DNA of 5,814 bases from Casp-actino8 sp046091365 (GCA_046091365.1 JBJTBM010000051.1:1-5814); one strand, 5' to 3'; positions 1-5,061 are shown, counted from the first letter of the stretch. Notes: a model not told the origin generated them from the sequence alone. A program made the numbers and translations.

Positions 1-232
1 CCACGGCCCCGATGGAATCCTCGTCGAGGTTCAGCGCGAGTCCGATGGTGCCGTCCTCGAACTGGAGCAGTTCGTTGACCGCGCAACCGGGCAGGCCCGA
101 GACGCGGGCGATGCCGTCGCCCACCTCGGACACATGACCGACTGTCTGCTGCTCGAGTGACGGGCTGAAGCCCTCGAGACCCTTCGTGATCGCAGATGCG
201 ATGTCATCGGCGGAGATCGTGATGTCTGCCAT
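1..232 (-). CDS. atpA: ATP synthase F1 subunit alpha, N-terminal part (gene runs off the left edge)
   Basis: The first 77 codons of the alpha subunit, the non-catalytic nucleotide-binding subunit of the F1 hexamer. Translation from the ATG at 232-230 begins MADITISADDIASAITKGLE and continues with the alpha N-terminal beta-barrel signature: VGHVSEVGDGIARVSGLPG at about residues 31-49, then the ELLQFEDGTIGLALNLDED stretch at about 55-73. The Walker A and catalytic-interface regions lie outside the window. A purine-rich Shine-Dalgarno region (GAAGGA, near 236-241) sits a few bases before the ATG. It is the last visible gene of the operon, 27 bases after the atpH stop. This start is preferred because MADITI(S/N)xxxI is a common alpha N-terminus and the ribosome site fits. 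Confidence 0.96.
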   Translation of the reverse strand, partial: MADITISADDIASAITKGLEGFSPSLEQQTVGHVSEVGDGIARVSGLPGCAVNELLQFEDGTIGLALNLDEDSIGAV

Positions 233-259
233 GTCTTCCTTCTTCTTCCCTGCTGCGGA

Positions 260-793
260 CTAGGACAACCGGGCCTTCACCCGGTCGAGATTCGTACGGA
301 CGGAACCGTCGATGACCTTGTCTCCGACGGTGGCGACGAGTCCGCCGACCACTGACGGGTCGACGATGACGCGGACGCTCACTTGGGTGCCGACGGCCTT
401 CGCCAGCGCATCGGCGAGCCGGCGCTGTTGGTCCTCGGAGAGAGCCACGGCACTGCGCACCTCTGCAACCGTTCGGTCCTGGGCGGATGCCGAGGCGCGG
501 GCAATCTGGGAGGAGATTGCCGCGAGATCGCGCGCCCGACCCGCGCCAACCACCATCGCCACGAGCTGGGCGGTGAGTGGGTGGGCACCCTTGCCGGCGA
601 GCAACTGCTCGACCACTGACTGGCGACGCTCGACTGCGATGGCCTGGTCACCAATGGTGGAACGAAGTTGCTCGTTTGATTCGTAGGCGGCGGCAACAGC
701 GGAGAACTCCGCGTCGACGCGCGCGAGAACGCCCTCTGCCTCGGCAATGCCGGCGAGTGCGCGTGCGTAGGCGGCGCTGCGTGCTTCGCTCAT
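260..793 (-). CDS. atpH: ATP synthase subunit delta (OSCP family)
   Basis: Delta (OSCP) subunit, 177 aa, the usual length for a stand-alone bacterial delta. It sits on top of the F1 hexamer and binds the b-subunit stalk. The N-terminal helical domain begins MSEARSAAYARALAGIAEAE with the family YA.AL pattern. The C-terminal domain shows the hallmark run VDPSVVGGLVATVGDKVIDG (144-163) followed by SVRTNLDRVKARL, i.e. GG..A..GD..ID.S....L. The ATG overlaps the stop of the upstream b-type gene by four bases (ATGA, 790-793), implying coupled translation. In mycobacteria delta is fused to a b-like domain in one protein; here the two parts are separate overlapping genes, which I read as the unfused equivalent. 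Confidence 0.97.
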   Translation of the reverse strand: MSEARSAAYARALAGIAEAEGVLARVDAEFSAVAAAYESNEQLRSTIGDQAIAVERRQSVVEQLLAGKGAHPLTAQLVAMVVGAGRARDLAAISSQIARASASAQDRTVAEVRSAVALSEDQQRRLADALAKAVGTQVSVRVIVDPSVVGGLVATVGDKVIDGSVRTNLDRVKARLS

Positions 794-1347
794 CGTGTTG
801 CCCCCACCTTGCTGATGAAGTCCTCGACCATTGCCTGCTGTGCGGAGGCGTCCATGGCCGCCTTGACCACGCGCTCCACTGCAGCCGACGACAGGCGTGC
901 GACTTCGCTCTTGATCTCGTCCTGGATGCGGCCCGCAGCCGCGGCAATGTCTGCGGCGGCCTTGGTCTCGAGGTCCTGGGCTTCGGCGACGATGCGTGCC
1001 CGCCCGTCGCGCAGCACCAGACCGGCCTGCTCGTCCGCGGCGGAGAGGATCTTCGAGCGCTCTGCCTCGATGTTGCCGAGCGCGGAACGGATCCTGGCCG
1101 CCTCGTCATGTGCGGATGCGAGCGCCGCGGCCGCGGCGTCCATCTCGGACTGGATGCGCGCTGTGCGGTCGGTAAACGCCTTCTTCGCCATCGGACCGGC
1201 CAACTTGAAGAGAAGCGAGAACACGAGGACGGACGCGATGCCGCCGTAGATGATCTCTGCCTTCTCGGGCCACAGCCAGTGATGGGTCTGTGTGGGATCG
1301 GCCACTTCGGAACCGATCAAGCGATAAAGGAGGTTCATCGACCTCAC
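790..1347 (-). CDS. ATP synthase subunit b, second copy (b-type peripheral stalk)
   Basis: A b-type subunit of the peripheral stalk, 185 aa from the GTG at 1347-1345. It has one N-terminal membrane helix at about residues 31-50 (IIYGGIASVLVFSLLFKLAG), preceded by a short outer segment containing HHWLWPEKAE, and then a long Ala/Glu/Arg-rich helix to the C-terminus typical of the right-handed coiled-coil stalk (about 57-180). The GTG start gives a GTGA overlap with the preceding b gene (1344-1347). An in-frame ATG at 1338-1336 (MNLLYRLIGSE) is an alternative start, three residues shorter; AAGGGAG upstream could serve either. Its stop overlaps the atpH start. With the preceding gene it would form a b/b' heterodimer. 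Its position directly before delta matches the b-like half of the mycobacterial b-delta fusion. Which of the two genes should be named atpF cannot be settled from sequence alone. Confidence 0.93.
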   Translation of the reverse strand: MRSMNLLYRLIGSEVADPTQTHHWLWPEKAEIIYGGIASVLVFSLLFKLAGPMAKKAFTDRTARIQSEMDAAAAALASAHDEAARIRSALGNIEAERSKILSAADEQAGLVLRDGRARIVAEAQDLETKAAADIAAAAGRIQDEIKSEVARLSSAAVERVVKAAMDASAQQAMVEDFISKVGATR

Positions 1348-1937
1348 GCTCCCTTCAACACTGCGTTCACGGCGGTGCGCACCTCGTCAGCCGACGGACG
1401 ACGACCTGTCGCCAGTTCCGCTGCCTTCGTGGCGACCTGGCCCACGGCATCGGCGATGCTGGAACTCGCTGCCTGGCGGGCGGCTGCAGCCTCCCGGTCG
1501 GCGGTGGCCCGCATGTCGGCGATGCGCGCGTTCACCTCGGTGAGACGCTGCGAGCGCTCGGAGTCGACGGTGCGGCGGGCCGCCTCGACGCGCTCCGCGC
1601 CCTCTGCTCTCGCGGCGGCAAGTGCACGCTCGTAGGCCTCGACGTCGGCGCGCGCGTCGGCAGTTGCCTTCGCGGCCGCGTCGAGGTTCGAACGCACACC
1701 GTCGTACCTCGTCTTCATGCCCTTCTTGACCCGCGGGACGAGCACGAGCTGCATGAGGGCGAAGAACACGAGGAATGCCCCGGCGCCCCAGACGAGCTCT
1801 TTGCCCTCGGGTGCGATCGGGCTCGGGCCCTTCGGTTCCTGCCCGGTCTCGGCGCCGGCCTCTTCGGCGGCGAAGACGGACCTCCCGAGGTGCCCGAGCG
1901 ACACCGCGGTGCCGTTGATGTGCGCGACTATCTGCAT
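1344..1937 (-). CDS. atpF: ATP synthase subunit b, first copy (peripheral stalk)
   Basis: A b-type stalk subunit, 197 aa from the ATG at 1937-1935. The single membrane helix lies at about residues 49-68 (VWGAGAFLVFFALMQLVLVP), preceded by PIAPEGKEL, similar to the N(P)..P...E..W lead-in of many b subunits. Residues ~70-195 are a continuous Ala/Arg/Glu-rich coiled coil, including the RYDGVRSNLDAAAKATADAR stretch that follows the membrane helix in b proteins. The N-terminal tail of about 47 residues is long for a b subunit, is poorly conserved in look, and could reflect an over-long start; an in-frame GTG at codon 12 is an alternative. The gene starts 10 bases after the atpE stop with only a weak Shine-Dalgarno sequence, suggesting re-initiation, and ends in a GTGA overlap with the second b gene. 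Confidence 0.94.
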   Translation of the reverse strand: MQIVAHINGTAVSLGHLGRSVFAAEEAGAETGQEPKGPSPIAPEGKELVWGAGAFLVFFALMQLVLVPRVKKGMKTRYDGVRSNLDAAAKATADARADVEAYERALAAARAEGAERVEAARRTVDSERSQRLTEVNARIADMRATADREAAAARQAASSSIADAVGQVATKAAELATGRRPSADEVRTAVNAVLKGA

Positions 1938-1947
1938 CGGTCCGTTC

Positions 1948-2214
1948 TCAGAGTCCGAGGAGAATGAAGACCACGAAGCCGATCAGGGCGAGCGCCTCAG
2001 TGAAGGCGATGCCAAGGAACATCGTGGTACGGACCATGCCTGCCGACTCGGGCTGACGCGCCATGGCCTCGATGGCCTTGCCGACGACGTAGCCGATGCC
2101 GACGCCTGGTCCGATGGCCGCGAGGCCGTACGCAAAGCCCGCACCGATGGCCGCCTGGGCGGCCTTCTGGTCGGCTGCGTCCAGTTCCGCGACGAGGTGT
2201 GCAATTGCTTCCAT
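1948..2214 (-). CDS. atpE: ATP synthase Fo subunit c (proteolipid rotor ring)
   Basis: Subunit c, 88 aa, which oligomerises into the membrane rotor ring and carries protons. Helix 1 (about 20-46) contains the glycine-rich pattern ending IGPGVGIGYVVG. The polar loop has the invariant RQP (53-55). Helix 2 (about 60-87) carries the ion-binding carboxylate E73 in GIAFTEALALIGFVVF. Residues flanking E73 are Ala and Leu rather than Ser/Thr, and the helix 1 position often Gln in chloroplast-type or Na+-binding c subunits is Ile (GPGVGIG), so this looks like a proton-type ring. The N-terminal ~18 residues before helix 1 are longer than in E. coli. A good Shine-Dalgarno AGGAG (2224-2228) lies 9 bases before the ATG. 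The gene sits between atpB and the two b genes, in the standard order. Confidence 0.98.
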   Translation of the reverse strand: MEAIAHLVAELDAADQKAAQAAIGAGFAYGLAAIGPGVGIGYVVGKAIEAMARQPESAGMVRTTMFLGIAFTEALALIGFVVFILLGL

Positions 2215-2223
2215 TGTTGTTTT

Positions 2224-2228
2224 CTCCT
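2224..2228 (-). promoter_or_regulatory. Ribosome binding site of atpE
   Basis: AGGAG on the minus strand, 9 bases before the atpE ATG, followed by an A-rich spacer (AAAACAACA). It is among the clearest ribosome sites of the window, which fits the need for many c subunits per complex. Relative strength is inferred, not measured. Confidence 0.7.
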
Positions 2229-2263
2229 GTGGGTAGTAGTTGGGAGACCGTTGTGGCTGTGTC

Positions 2264-3028
2264 TCAGTGCTCCGGGTGCATCGCGCCAGCGATGTAGACG
2301 GCGGTGAGAATCGTGAAGATGTAGGCCTGCAGGAACCCGACGAGCACCTCGAACACCGTGAGGAACACGAGCATGAACATGGGGAGGATGCCCATGGGCA
2401 CGAGGATCAGCTTGTGGGTGGTGGCCTGGAACATCGCCTCCGACAGGAGGGCAAACGTCACCAGCAACATGTGGCCGGCGAGCATGTTGGCGAAGAGTCG
2501 GATGGCGAGCGAGAAGGGCCGCACGATGATGGTGGACACCAACTCGATGGGGGTGAGCAGCAGGTAGATGGGCTTCGGAACTCCCGGAGGGAACATGATG
2601 CCCTTGAAGTAGTGCACCGGGCCCTGGCTGATCATGCCGACCGCGTTGTAGATGAGCCACACGACGACCGCGAGGAACAGCGGAATCGCCATGCGCCCGG
2701 TGGCCGGCATCTGGAAGATGGGGATGATTCCCGGAACGTTGCAGAGATAGACGAAGATGAACAGAGAGGTGAGGAACGGGGTCCACTTCAGGCCGTCATT
2801 GCCGATGGTCTGCATGACGATGTTGTTCTCGATGAAGTCGACGATCATCTCGGACAGGTTGCGGGCACCACGGGGCGACTTGGCGGGGTCGTAGTTCGAC
2901 GCGAGGATAAAGATGACCGACCCGATGAGAGCGGCGAGCACGGCGATGAGCGAGATCTTGTTGAAGGACGTGAAGAGGTCCTTCCAGCGGATGACCTCGT
3001 TGATCGGTGGAAACTCGAGTCCGAGCAC
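2264..3028 (-). CDS. atpB: ATP synthase Fo subunit a (proton channel stator), intact copy
   Basis: Subunit a, 254 aa, forming the two proton half-channels against the c-ring. The first membrane helix is at about 25-43, the second at about 84-106 (FIFVYLCNVPGIIP), and the conserved C-terminal channel helices follow. The essential arginine is R177 in SLAIRLFANMLAGH (equivalent to E. coli R210), with N181 and H186 at the conserved flanking positions. The last helix has FEVLVGFLQAYIFTILTAVY, with E227 and Q234 at positions corresponding to E. coli H245 and Q252. The start is GTG (3028-3026), supported by an AAGGAG site 6 bases upstream and by the parallel start (GTG, then .xLEFPPIN) of the upstream partial copy. 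It begins 10 bases after the atpI-like stop. All key residues are present, so this is the functional copy. Confidence 0.97.
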   Translation of the reverse strand: MLGLEFPPINEVIRWKDLFTSFNKISLIAVLAALIGSVIFILASNYDPAKSPRGARNLSEMIVDFIENNIVMQTIGNDGLKWTPFLTSLFIFVYLCNVPGIIPIFQMPATGRMAIPLFLAVVVWLIYNAVGMISQGPVHYFKGIMFPPGVPKPIYLLLTPIELVSTIIVRPFSLAIRLFANMLAGHMLLVTFALLSEAMFQATTHKLILVPMGILPMFMLVFLTVFEVLVGFLQAYIFTILTAVYIAGAMHPEH

Positions 3029-3034
3029 TGTCTT

Positions 3035-3040
3035 CTCCTT
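3035..3040 (-). promoter_or_regulatory. Ribosome binding site of intact atpB
   Basis: AAGGAG on the minus strand, 6 bases before the GTG start of atpB. It overlaps the TAA stop of the upstream AtpI-like gene (TAAGGAG), an arrangement that favours translational coupling. It supports the GTG at 3028 as the true start. Confidence 0.75.
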
Positions 3041-3470
3041 AGTCGCTGCCCGTCCGGCGCGGTTTCAGGCCGGGGTAAGCCAATGACACCGAGACGAACC
3101 TGATCTCCCACACGAGGAGCCCAAGATGCGTCACGAGCATAGTGGCACACAATGAATAGATCGAAATCCACCCTGCGTGACGCACGGGGTAGACGGTCGC
3201 AAAGAGGAACGCGAGACGGAAGAGGTAGCCGGCCATCACCGAGCCCATCAGCAACACCGGCGATCGAGGTGCGGTGTATGCGATTGTTCCTGCCGAACCC
3301 ACGAAATTGATCGTGACGAGGGCAAGTCCGTACGCAGCCCCGACGAAACCGTTGACACCCCAGATGACGAACCCCACGGCAAGGAGGACCGGCGCCGCAT
3401 ATGCCGCGCGACGCACCATGTCCCACACCACCTCGACCTCGGGCTGGCTGCGGTCGGTGAGGACGCTCAC
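3039..3470 (-). CDS. atpI: AtpI-like (ATP synthase subunit I family) membrane protein, downstream copy
   Basis: Predicted four-helix membrane protein, 143 aa from the GTG at 3470-3468. Hydrophobic segments lie at about 21-37, 40-63, 72-95 and 100-121. The third carries the positive residue R85 in AGYLFRLAFLF and the fourth ends in VTHLGLLVWE (H115, E122). An AtpI-like gene directly before atpB is known in actinobacteria; in other bacteria AtpI assists c-ring assembly and has been linked to ion supply, so an accessory role in ATP synthase assembly is inferred. The open frame extends upstream to 3614, but that part reads as charged non-membrane sequence within the preceding gene. The GTG gives a 4-base GTGA overlap with atpZ-like, exactly as in the upstream copy (4834-4837). 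About half the residues match that copy without gaps in the membrane part. Confidence 0.88.
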   Translation of the reverse strand: MSVLTDRSQPEVEVVWDMVRRAAYAAPVLLAVGFVIWGVNGFVGAAYGLALVTINFVGSAGTIAYTAPRSPVLLMGSVMAGYLFRLAFLFATVYPVRHAGWISIYSLCATMLVTHLGLLVWEIRFVSVSLAYPGLKPRRTGSD

Positions 3471-3730
3471 GCGGGCTTCCCTGTGGATGCGCGCCGCCGT
3501 TCGACCTCGAGGACCTTCATTCGCGCCGAGTACGTGAAATACAGCTTCAGGAACTGGCCGACGGCCGCGAACAATGTGAGTCCGAGGGTGAATCCGGGTG
3601 CGGTGCCGAGCCATGAGTCAAGACCGAGACCGATCAACAGGAACACCGCCACCACTCCTGCCATCTCGGCGCCGTTCGACGACGAGTCACCCGACATCTT
3701 CTGCATGTTGGGCTTGGGGATCAGGCGCAC
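3467..3730 (-). CDS. AtpZ/AtpI-family small membrane protein, downstream (full) copy
   Basis: Small two-helix membrane protein, 87 aa from the GTG at 3730-3728. Helix 1 lies at about 22-38 (MAGVVAVFLLIGLGLDSW), followed by an LGTAPG turn and helix 2 at about 48-64 (LGLTLFAAVGQFLKLYF), then a charged C-terminal tail (ARMKVLEVERRR). The helix-GTxPG-helix layout is that of the AtpZ/AtpI family, accessory proteins encoded just before atpB. The GTG start is chosen over ATGs at 3706 and 3697 because GAGGAA lies just upstream and because the resulting N-terminus, VRLIPKPN, aligns with MKILPTPE of the upstream paralogue. Its stop overlaps the AtpI-like start by four bases. It lies 148 bases after the wecA remnant. 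Confidence 0.82.
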   Translation of the reverse strand: MRLIPKPNMQKMSGDSSSNGAEMAGVVAVFLLIGLGLDSWLGTAPGFTLGLTLFAAVGQFLKLYFTYSARMKVLEVERRRASTGKPA

Positions 3731-3733
3731 TGG

Positions 3734-3740
3734 CTTCCTC
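3734..3740 (-). promoter_or_regulatory. Ribosome binding site deciding the GTG start of downstream atpZ-like gene
   Basis: GAGGAAG on the minus strand, with GAGG six bases before the GTG at 3730. No comparable site precedes the internal ATGs at 3706 or 3697. This favours the longer product whose N-terminus matches the upstream paralogue. Confidence 0.6.
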
Positions 3741-3776
3741 GATGGGTTGGGGCACAACTTTGTGAACCGACGAATA

Positions 3777-3807
3777 ATTGTAGGCGACCGTGCCGACAGG
3801 GCACCAA
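3777..3807 (-). promoter_or_regulatory. Candidate sigma70-type promoter before the downstream atpZ-atpI-atpB block
   Basis: On the minus strand a TACAAT hexamer (3777-3782) closely resembles the -10 consensus TATAAT. A weak -35 candidate, TTGGTG (3802-3807), stands 19 bases upstream, slightly wider than ideal. The element lies in the 148-base non-coding stretch between the wecA remnant and the downstream atpZ-like gene, about 47 bases before its start codon. It could give the intact ATP synthase genes transcription independent of wecA and of the damaged upstream block. It is a pattern match only, but such AT-rich hexamers are uncommon in this GC-rich window. Confidence 0.4.
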
Positions 3808-3878
3808 GGCCGCGTCGTGGACGAGGGTGTGCCATGCGCCAACCTGAACCGCGTCGTCGTTGCGGCCTGTGGACAACC

Positions 3879-4002
3879 TCAGGAGACGCTGGTGTCCTCG
3901 GGGTCCGCGGCCCGTCCCCCCTCGCGGTTGGTCCTGCGCAGGTCGGGATGGAGCACCGTGCAGAGAAAGACGATGATGGGAGGTATCGCGAGCGGTGCAA
4001 GT
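3879..4002 (-). pseudogene. Remnant of the 3' end of a wecA-like gene (duplicated tail)
   Basis: In the minus frame ending at the TGA 3881-3879, the 39 residues read from 3998 begin APLAIPPIIVFLCTVLHPDL and continue RRTN, then a hydrophilic tail ending DTSVS. This aligns without gaps to the end of WecA in this same window (5273 downward), which reads APFGVAALALGLYTVLHPSV and RR. Both share AP, TVLHP and RR, plus a hydrophilic, acid-containing C-terminal tail. The DNA also matches, for example CTCTGCACGGTGCTCCATCCC-like sequence against CTCTACACGGTTCTGCACCCC. There is no start codon or upstream wecA sequence: the piece is joined directly to the truncated atpB, in a different frame. I conclude it is the left-over wecA tail at a duplication junction. 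The 40-residue length limits certainty. Confidence 0.72.
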
Positions 4003-4320
4003 TTGAAAGAACGGAATGATGCCGGGCACGTCGCAGAGATAGACGAACCGGAAGAGCGTGAGAAGGAACGGGGTCCAACCGAGACCATCACGACCCATCG
4101 TTTGCATGATGACGCCGCTTTCGATGAACTCGACGGACGTCTCGGCATGGTTGCGCGCACCGCGTGGTGCCTTGCGCGCGTCGGCGCGTGCGGCCAACGT
4201 GAAGATCGTGCAGCCGATGATCGTTGCGAGCACGGCGATGATGGCGATCTTGTTGAACGACGGTGCGACGTCCTGCCAGCGCAGAATCGCGTTGATGGGT
4301 GGGAACTCGAGTGCGATCAC
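4003..4320 (-). pseudogene. atpB: Truncated atpB copy (subunit a, first ~106 codons only)
   Basis: From the GTG at 4320-4318 the frame encodes a clear subunit a N-terminus: .IALEFPPIN, the SFNK motif before helix 1, the APRGARN motif, MQT.G.DGL.WTPFL, and FVYLCDVPGIIPFFQ. It aligns without gaps to intact AtpB residues 1-106, with about 67 identical positions counted by eye. After codon 106 (4003) homology stops abruptly; the frame stays open without AtpB resemblance for another 93 codons to a TGA at 3723-3721. The helices with the essential arginine and the rest of the channel are absent, so it cannot work as subunit a. R91 and D97 replace Ile and Asn inside helix 2, another sign of lost constraint. 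It follows the upstream AtpI-like gene after 52 bases, whereas the intact atpB follows its partner after 10. Confidence 0.85.
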
Positions 4321-4372
4321 GTTTGTTTTCTCACTCTCTCGTCCTGTGCTCTTTCGTTTTCGCGTACGTACG

Positions 4373-4837
4373 TCAGACGTGGTCTTGTGCGTGGGGGTTG
4401 GGCTGAGGCTTCGGACCAGGGAACGCCAGTGTTGCCGATACGTGGCGCAACTCCCAAAACAAGAGTCCGAGGTGCGTCACGATGATGGTGAATCCGAGCG
4501 CGGGAAGTGAAACCCAGCCCGCATCTCGCACGAGAATCACGGCAAGAAAAATGACACCGAGACGCAGCAGGTATCCGAAGAGGACAGCCCCCATCATGAG
4601 CGCGAGCGAGATGCGCGCGGTCAACGAAATCAACCCCGCCGCAAGCGCGAAATTCACGAAAACGAGGGCCATGCCGTAGAGGCACCCGAGCGCTCCGTCG
4701 GAACCCCAGATGAATCCGGCGATCGCCACCAGAACGGGAACCGCGAACGCACCACGCTTCAGCATGTGACGTGTGACCTCTGCCTCAGGTGCCGGACCCT
4801 CGAACCGGGTCGTCAGCGGATTCGCCAGGGCGTTCAC
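4373..4837 (-). CDS. atpI: AtpI-like (ATP synthase subunit I family) membrane protein, upstream copy
   Basis: Four-helix membrane protein, 154 aa from the GTG at 4837-4835 (MNALANPLTT). Hydrophobic segments lie at about 30-46, 50-71, 77-102 and 107-128. It keeps the features of the downstream paralogue: GYLLRL with R92 in helix 3, VRDAGW before helix 4, VTHLGLLFWE with H122 and E129, and the closing FPGPKP. Alignment through the membrane region is gap-free with about half the residues identical. The N-terminal tail is about seven residues longer and the C-terminus ends in a Pro/His-rich stretch (QPNPHAQDHV). The GTG start overlaps the preceding stop by GTGA. Unlike its two neighbours in the upstream block it shows no visible damage, so it may still be expressed and act as an accessory factor. 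Confidence 0.86.
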   Translation of the reverse strand: MNALANPLTTRFEGPAPEAEVTRHMLKRGAFAVPVLVAIAGFIWGSDGALGCLYGMALVFVNFALAAGLISLTARISLALMMGAVLFGYLLRLGVIFLAVILVRDAGWVSLPALGFTIIVTHLGLLFWELRHVSATLAFPGPKPQPNPHAQDHV

Positions 4838-5061
4838 GCGCGGCCCTCTCCGCCGGCGTGCTGGTGGGCGGTGGCACCGCGGGCACGGTCAGCTTCGAGA
4901 TTGCGCATGCGGGCGTCGTACCCGTGCCAGAGGCGCAGGAGCTGACCGATCGCGCAGAACATCGTGAGGGCGATCGCGATTTCGGCGCCCTGACCCAATC
5001 CTTGGTCGGTGCCGGACGATGCAGCGGCACGGATGCGTTCGGGAGTGGGGAGAATTTTCAT
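4834..5061 (-). CDS. Shortened AtpZ-like protein, upstream copy, first membrane helix missing
   Basis: Open frame of 75 aa from the ATG at 5061-5059. Its N-terminus MKILPTPE matches VRLIPKPN of the downstream paralogue, and its second half matches as well (ALTMFCAIGQLLRL against GLTLFAAVGQFLKL, then DARMRNLEADRAR against SARMKVLEVERRR). About 19 residues corresponding to the first membrane helix are missing, leaving one hydrophobic segment at about 26-44. The tail is seven residues longer and rich in Ala, His and Gly. No convincing Shine-Dalgarno sequence is visible. An in-frame GTG at 5082 would add seven residues but lacks paralogue support. The stop overlaps the AtpI-like GTG. It is probably a decaying or altered gene; a one-helix functional variant cannot be excluded. 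Confidence 0.68.
   Translation of the reverse strand: MKILPTPERIRAAASSGTDQGLGQGAEIAIALTMFCAIGQLLRLWHGYDARMRNLEADRARGATAHQHAGGEGRA

Larger units (their letters stand above)
2711..3998 (-). repeat. Diverged tandem repeat, downstream copy: wecA tail - atpZ - atpI - atpB front
   Basis: This block matches the upstream block 4003-5273 in gene content, order and start-stop overlaps. It spans the wecA remnant (3998-3879), a 148-base spacer, the full AtpZ-like gene, the AtpI-like gene and codons 1-106 of intact atpB. Divergence is substantial (about 63% protein identity in AtpB, about half in AtpI). The right boundary is set by the break at about 3999-4002; the left boundary is where the upstream copy stops matching. 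Confidence 0.75.

Noticed and set aside
577..1635. Long plus-strand open frame of 352 codons
   Set aside because: It lies opposite atpH and both b genes, which have clear family features. Its translation is Arg/Cys/His-rich and low in recognisable structure, as expected for an antisense shadow in GC-rich DNA.
1948..2214. Possibility of a sodium-coupled ATP synthase
   Set aside because: The residues following the ion-binding Glu73 are Ala and Leu, and the helix 1 Gln/Glu ligand is absent (Ile), so the Na+ coordination pattern is not present.
2240..3103. Plus-strand open frame of 287 codons, His/Glu/Asp-rich
   Set aside because: It is exactly antisense to atpB; the composition is a mirror of hydrophobic membrane codons rather than a real protein.
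3039..3614. Longer 191-residue version of the downstream AtpI-like protein
   Set aside because: The extra N-terminus overlaps most of the AtpZ-like gene and is charged nonsense; the GTG at 3470 gives the same GTGA overlap seen in the upstream copy.
3721..4002. A new 93-residue domain fused to AtpB in the upstream copy
   Set aside because: The same DNA in another frame matches the wecA tail, so the atpB-frame reading is explained better as out-of-frame continuation than as a real domain.
3177..4019. Plus-strand open frame across the duplication junction
   Set aside because: It is antisense to the AtpI- and AtpZ-like genes and has no ribosome site or recognisable motif; considered because it spans the spacer but not supported.
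4363..4372. Ten-base palindrome CGTACGTACG at the end of the upstream AtpI-like gene, considered as terminator or operator
   Set aside because: It is too short, has no loop and no following T-run on the minus strand, and stands alone.
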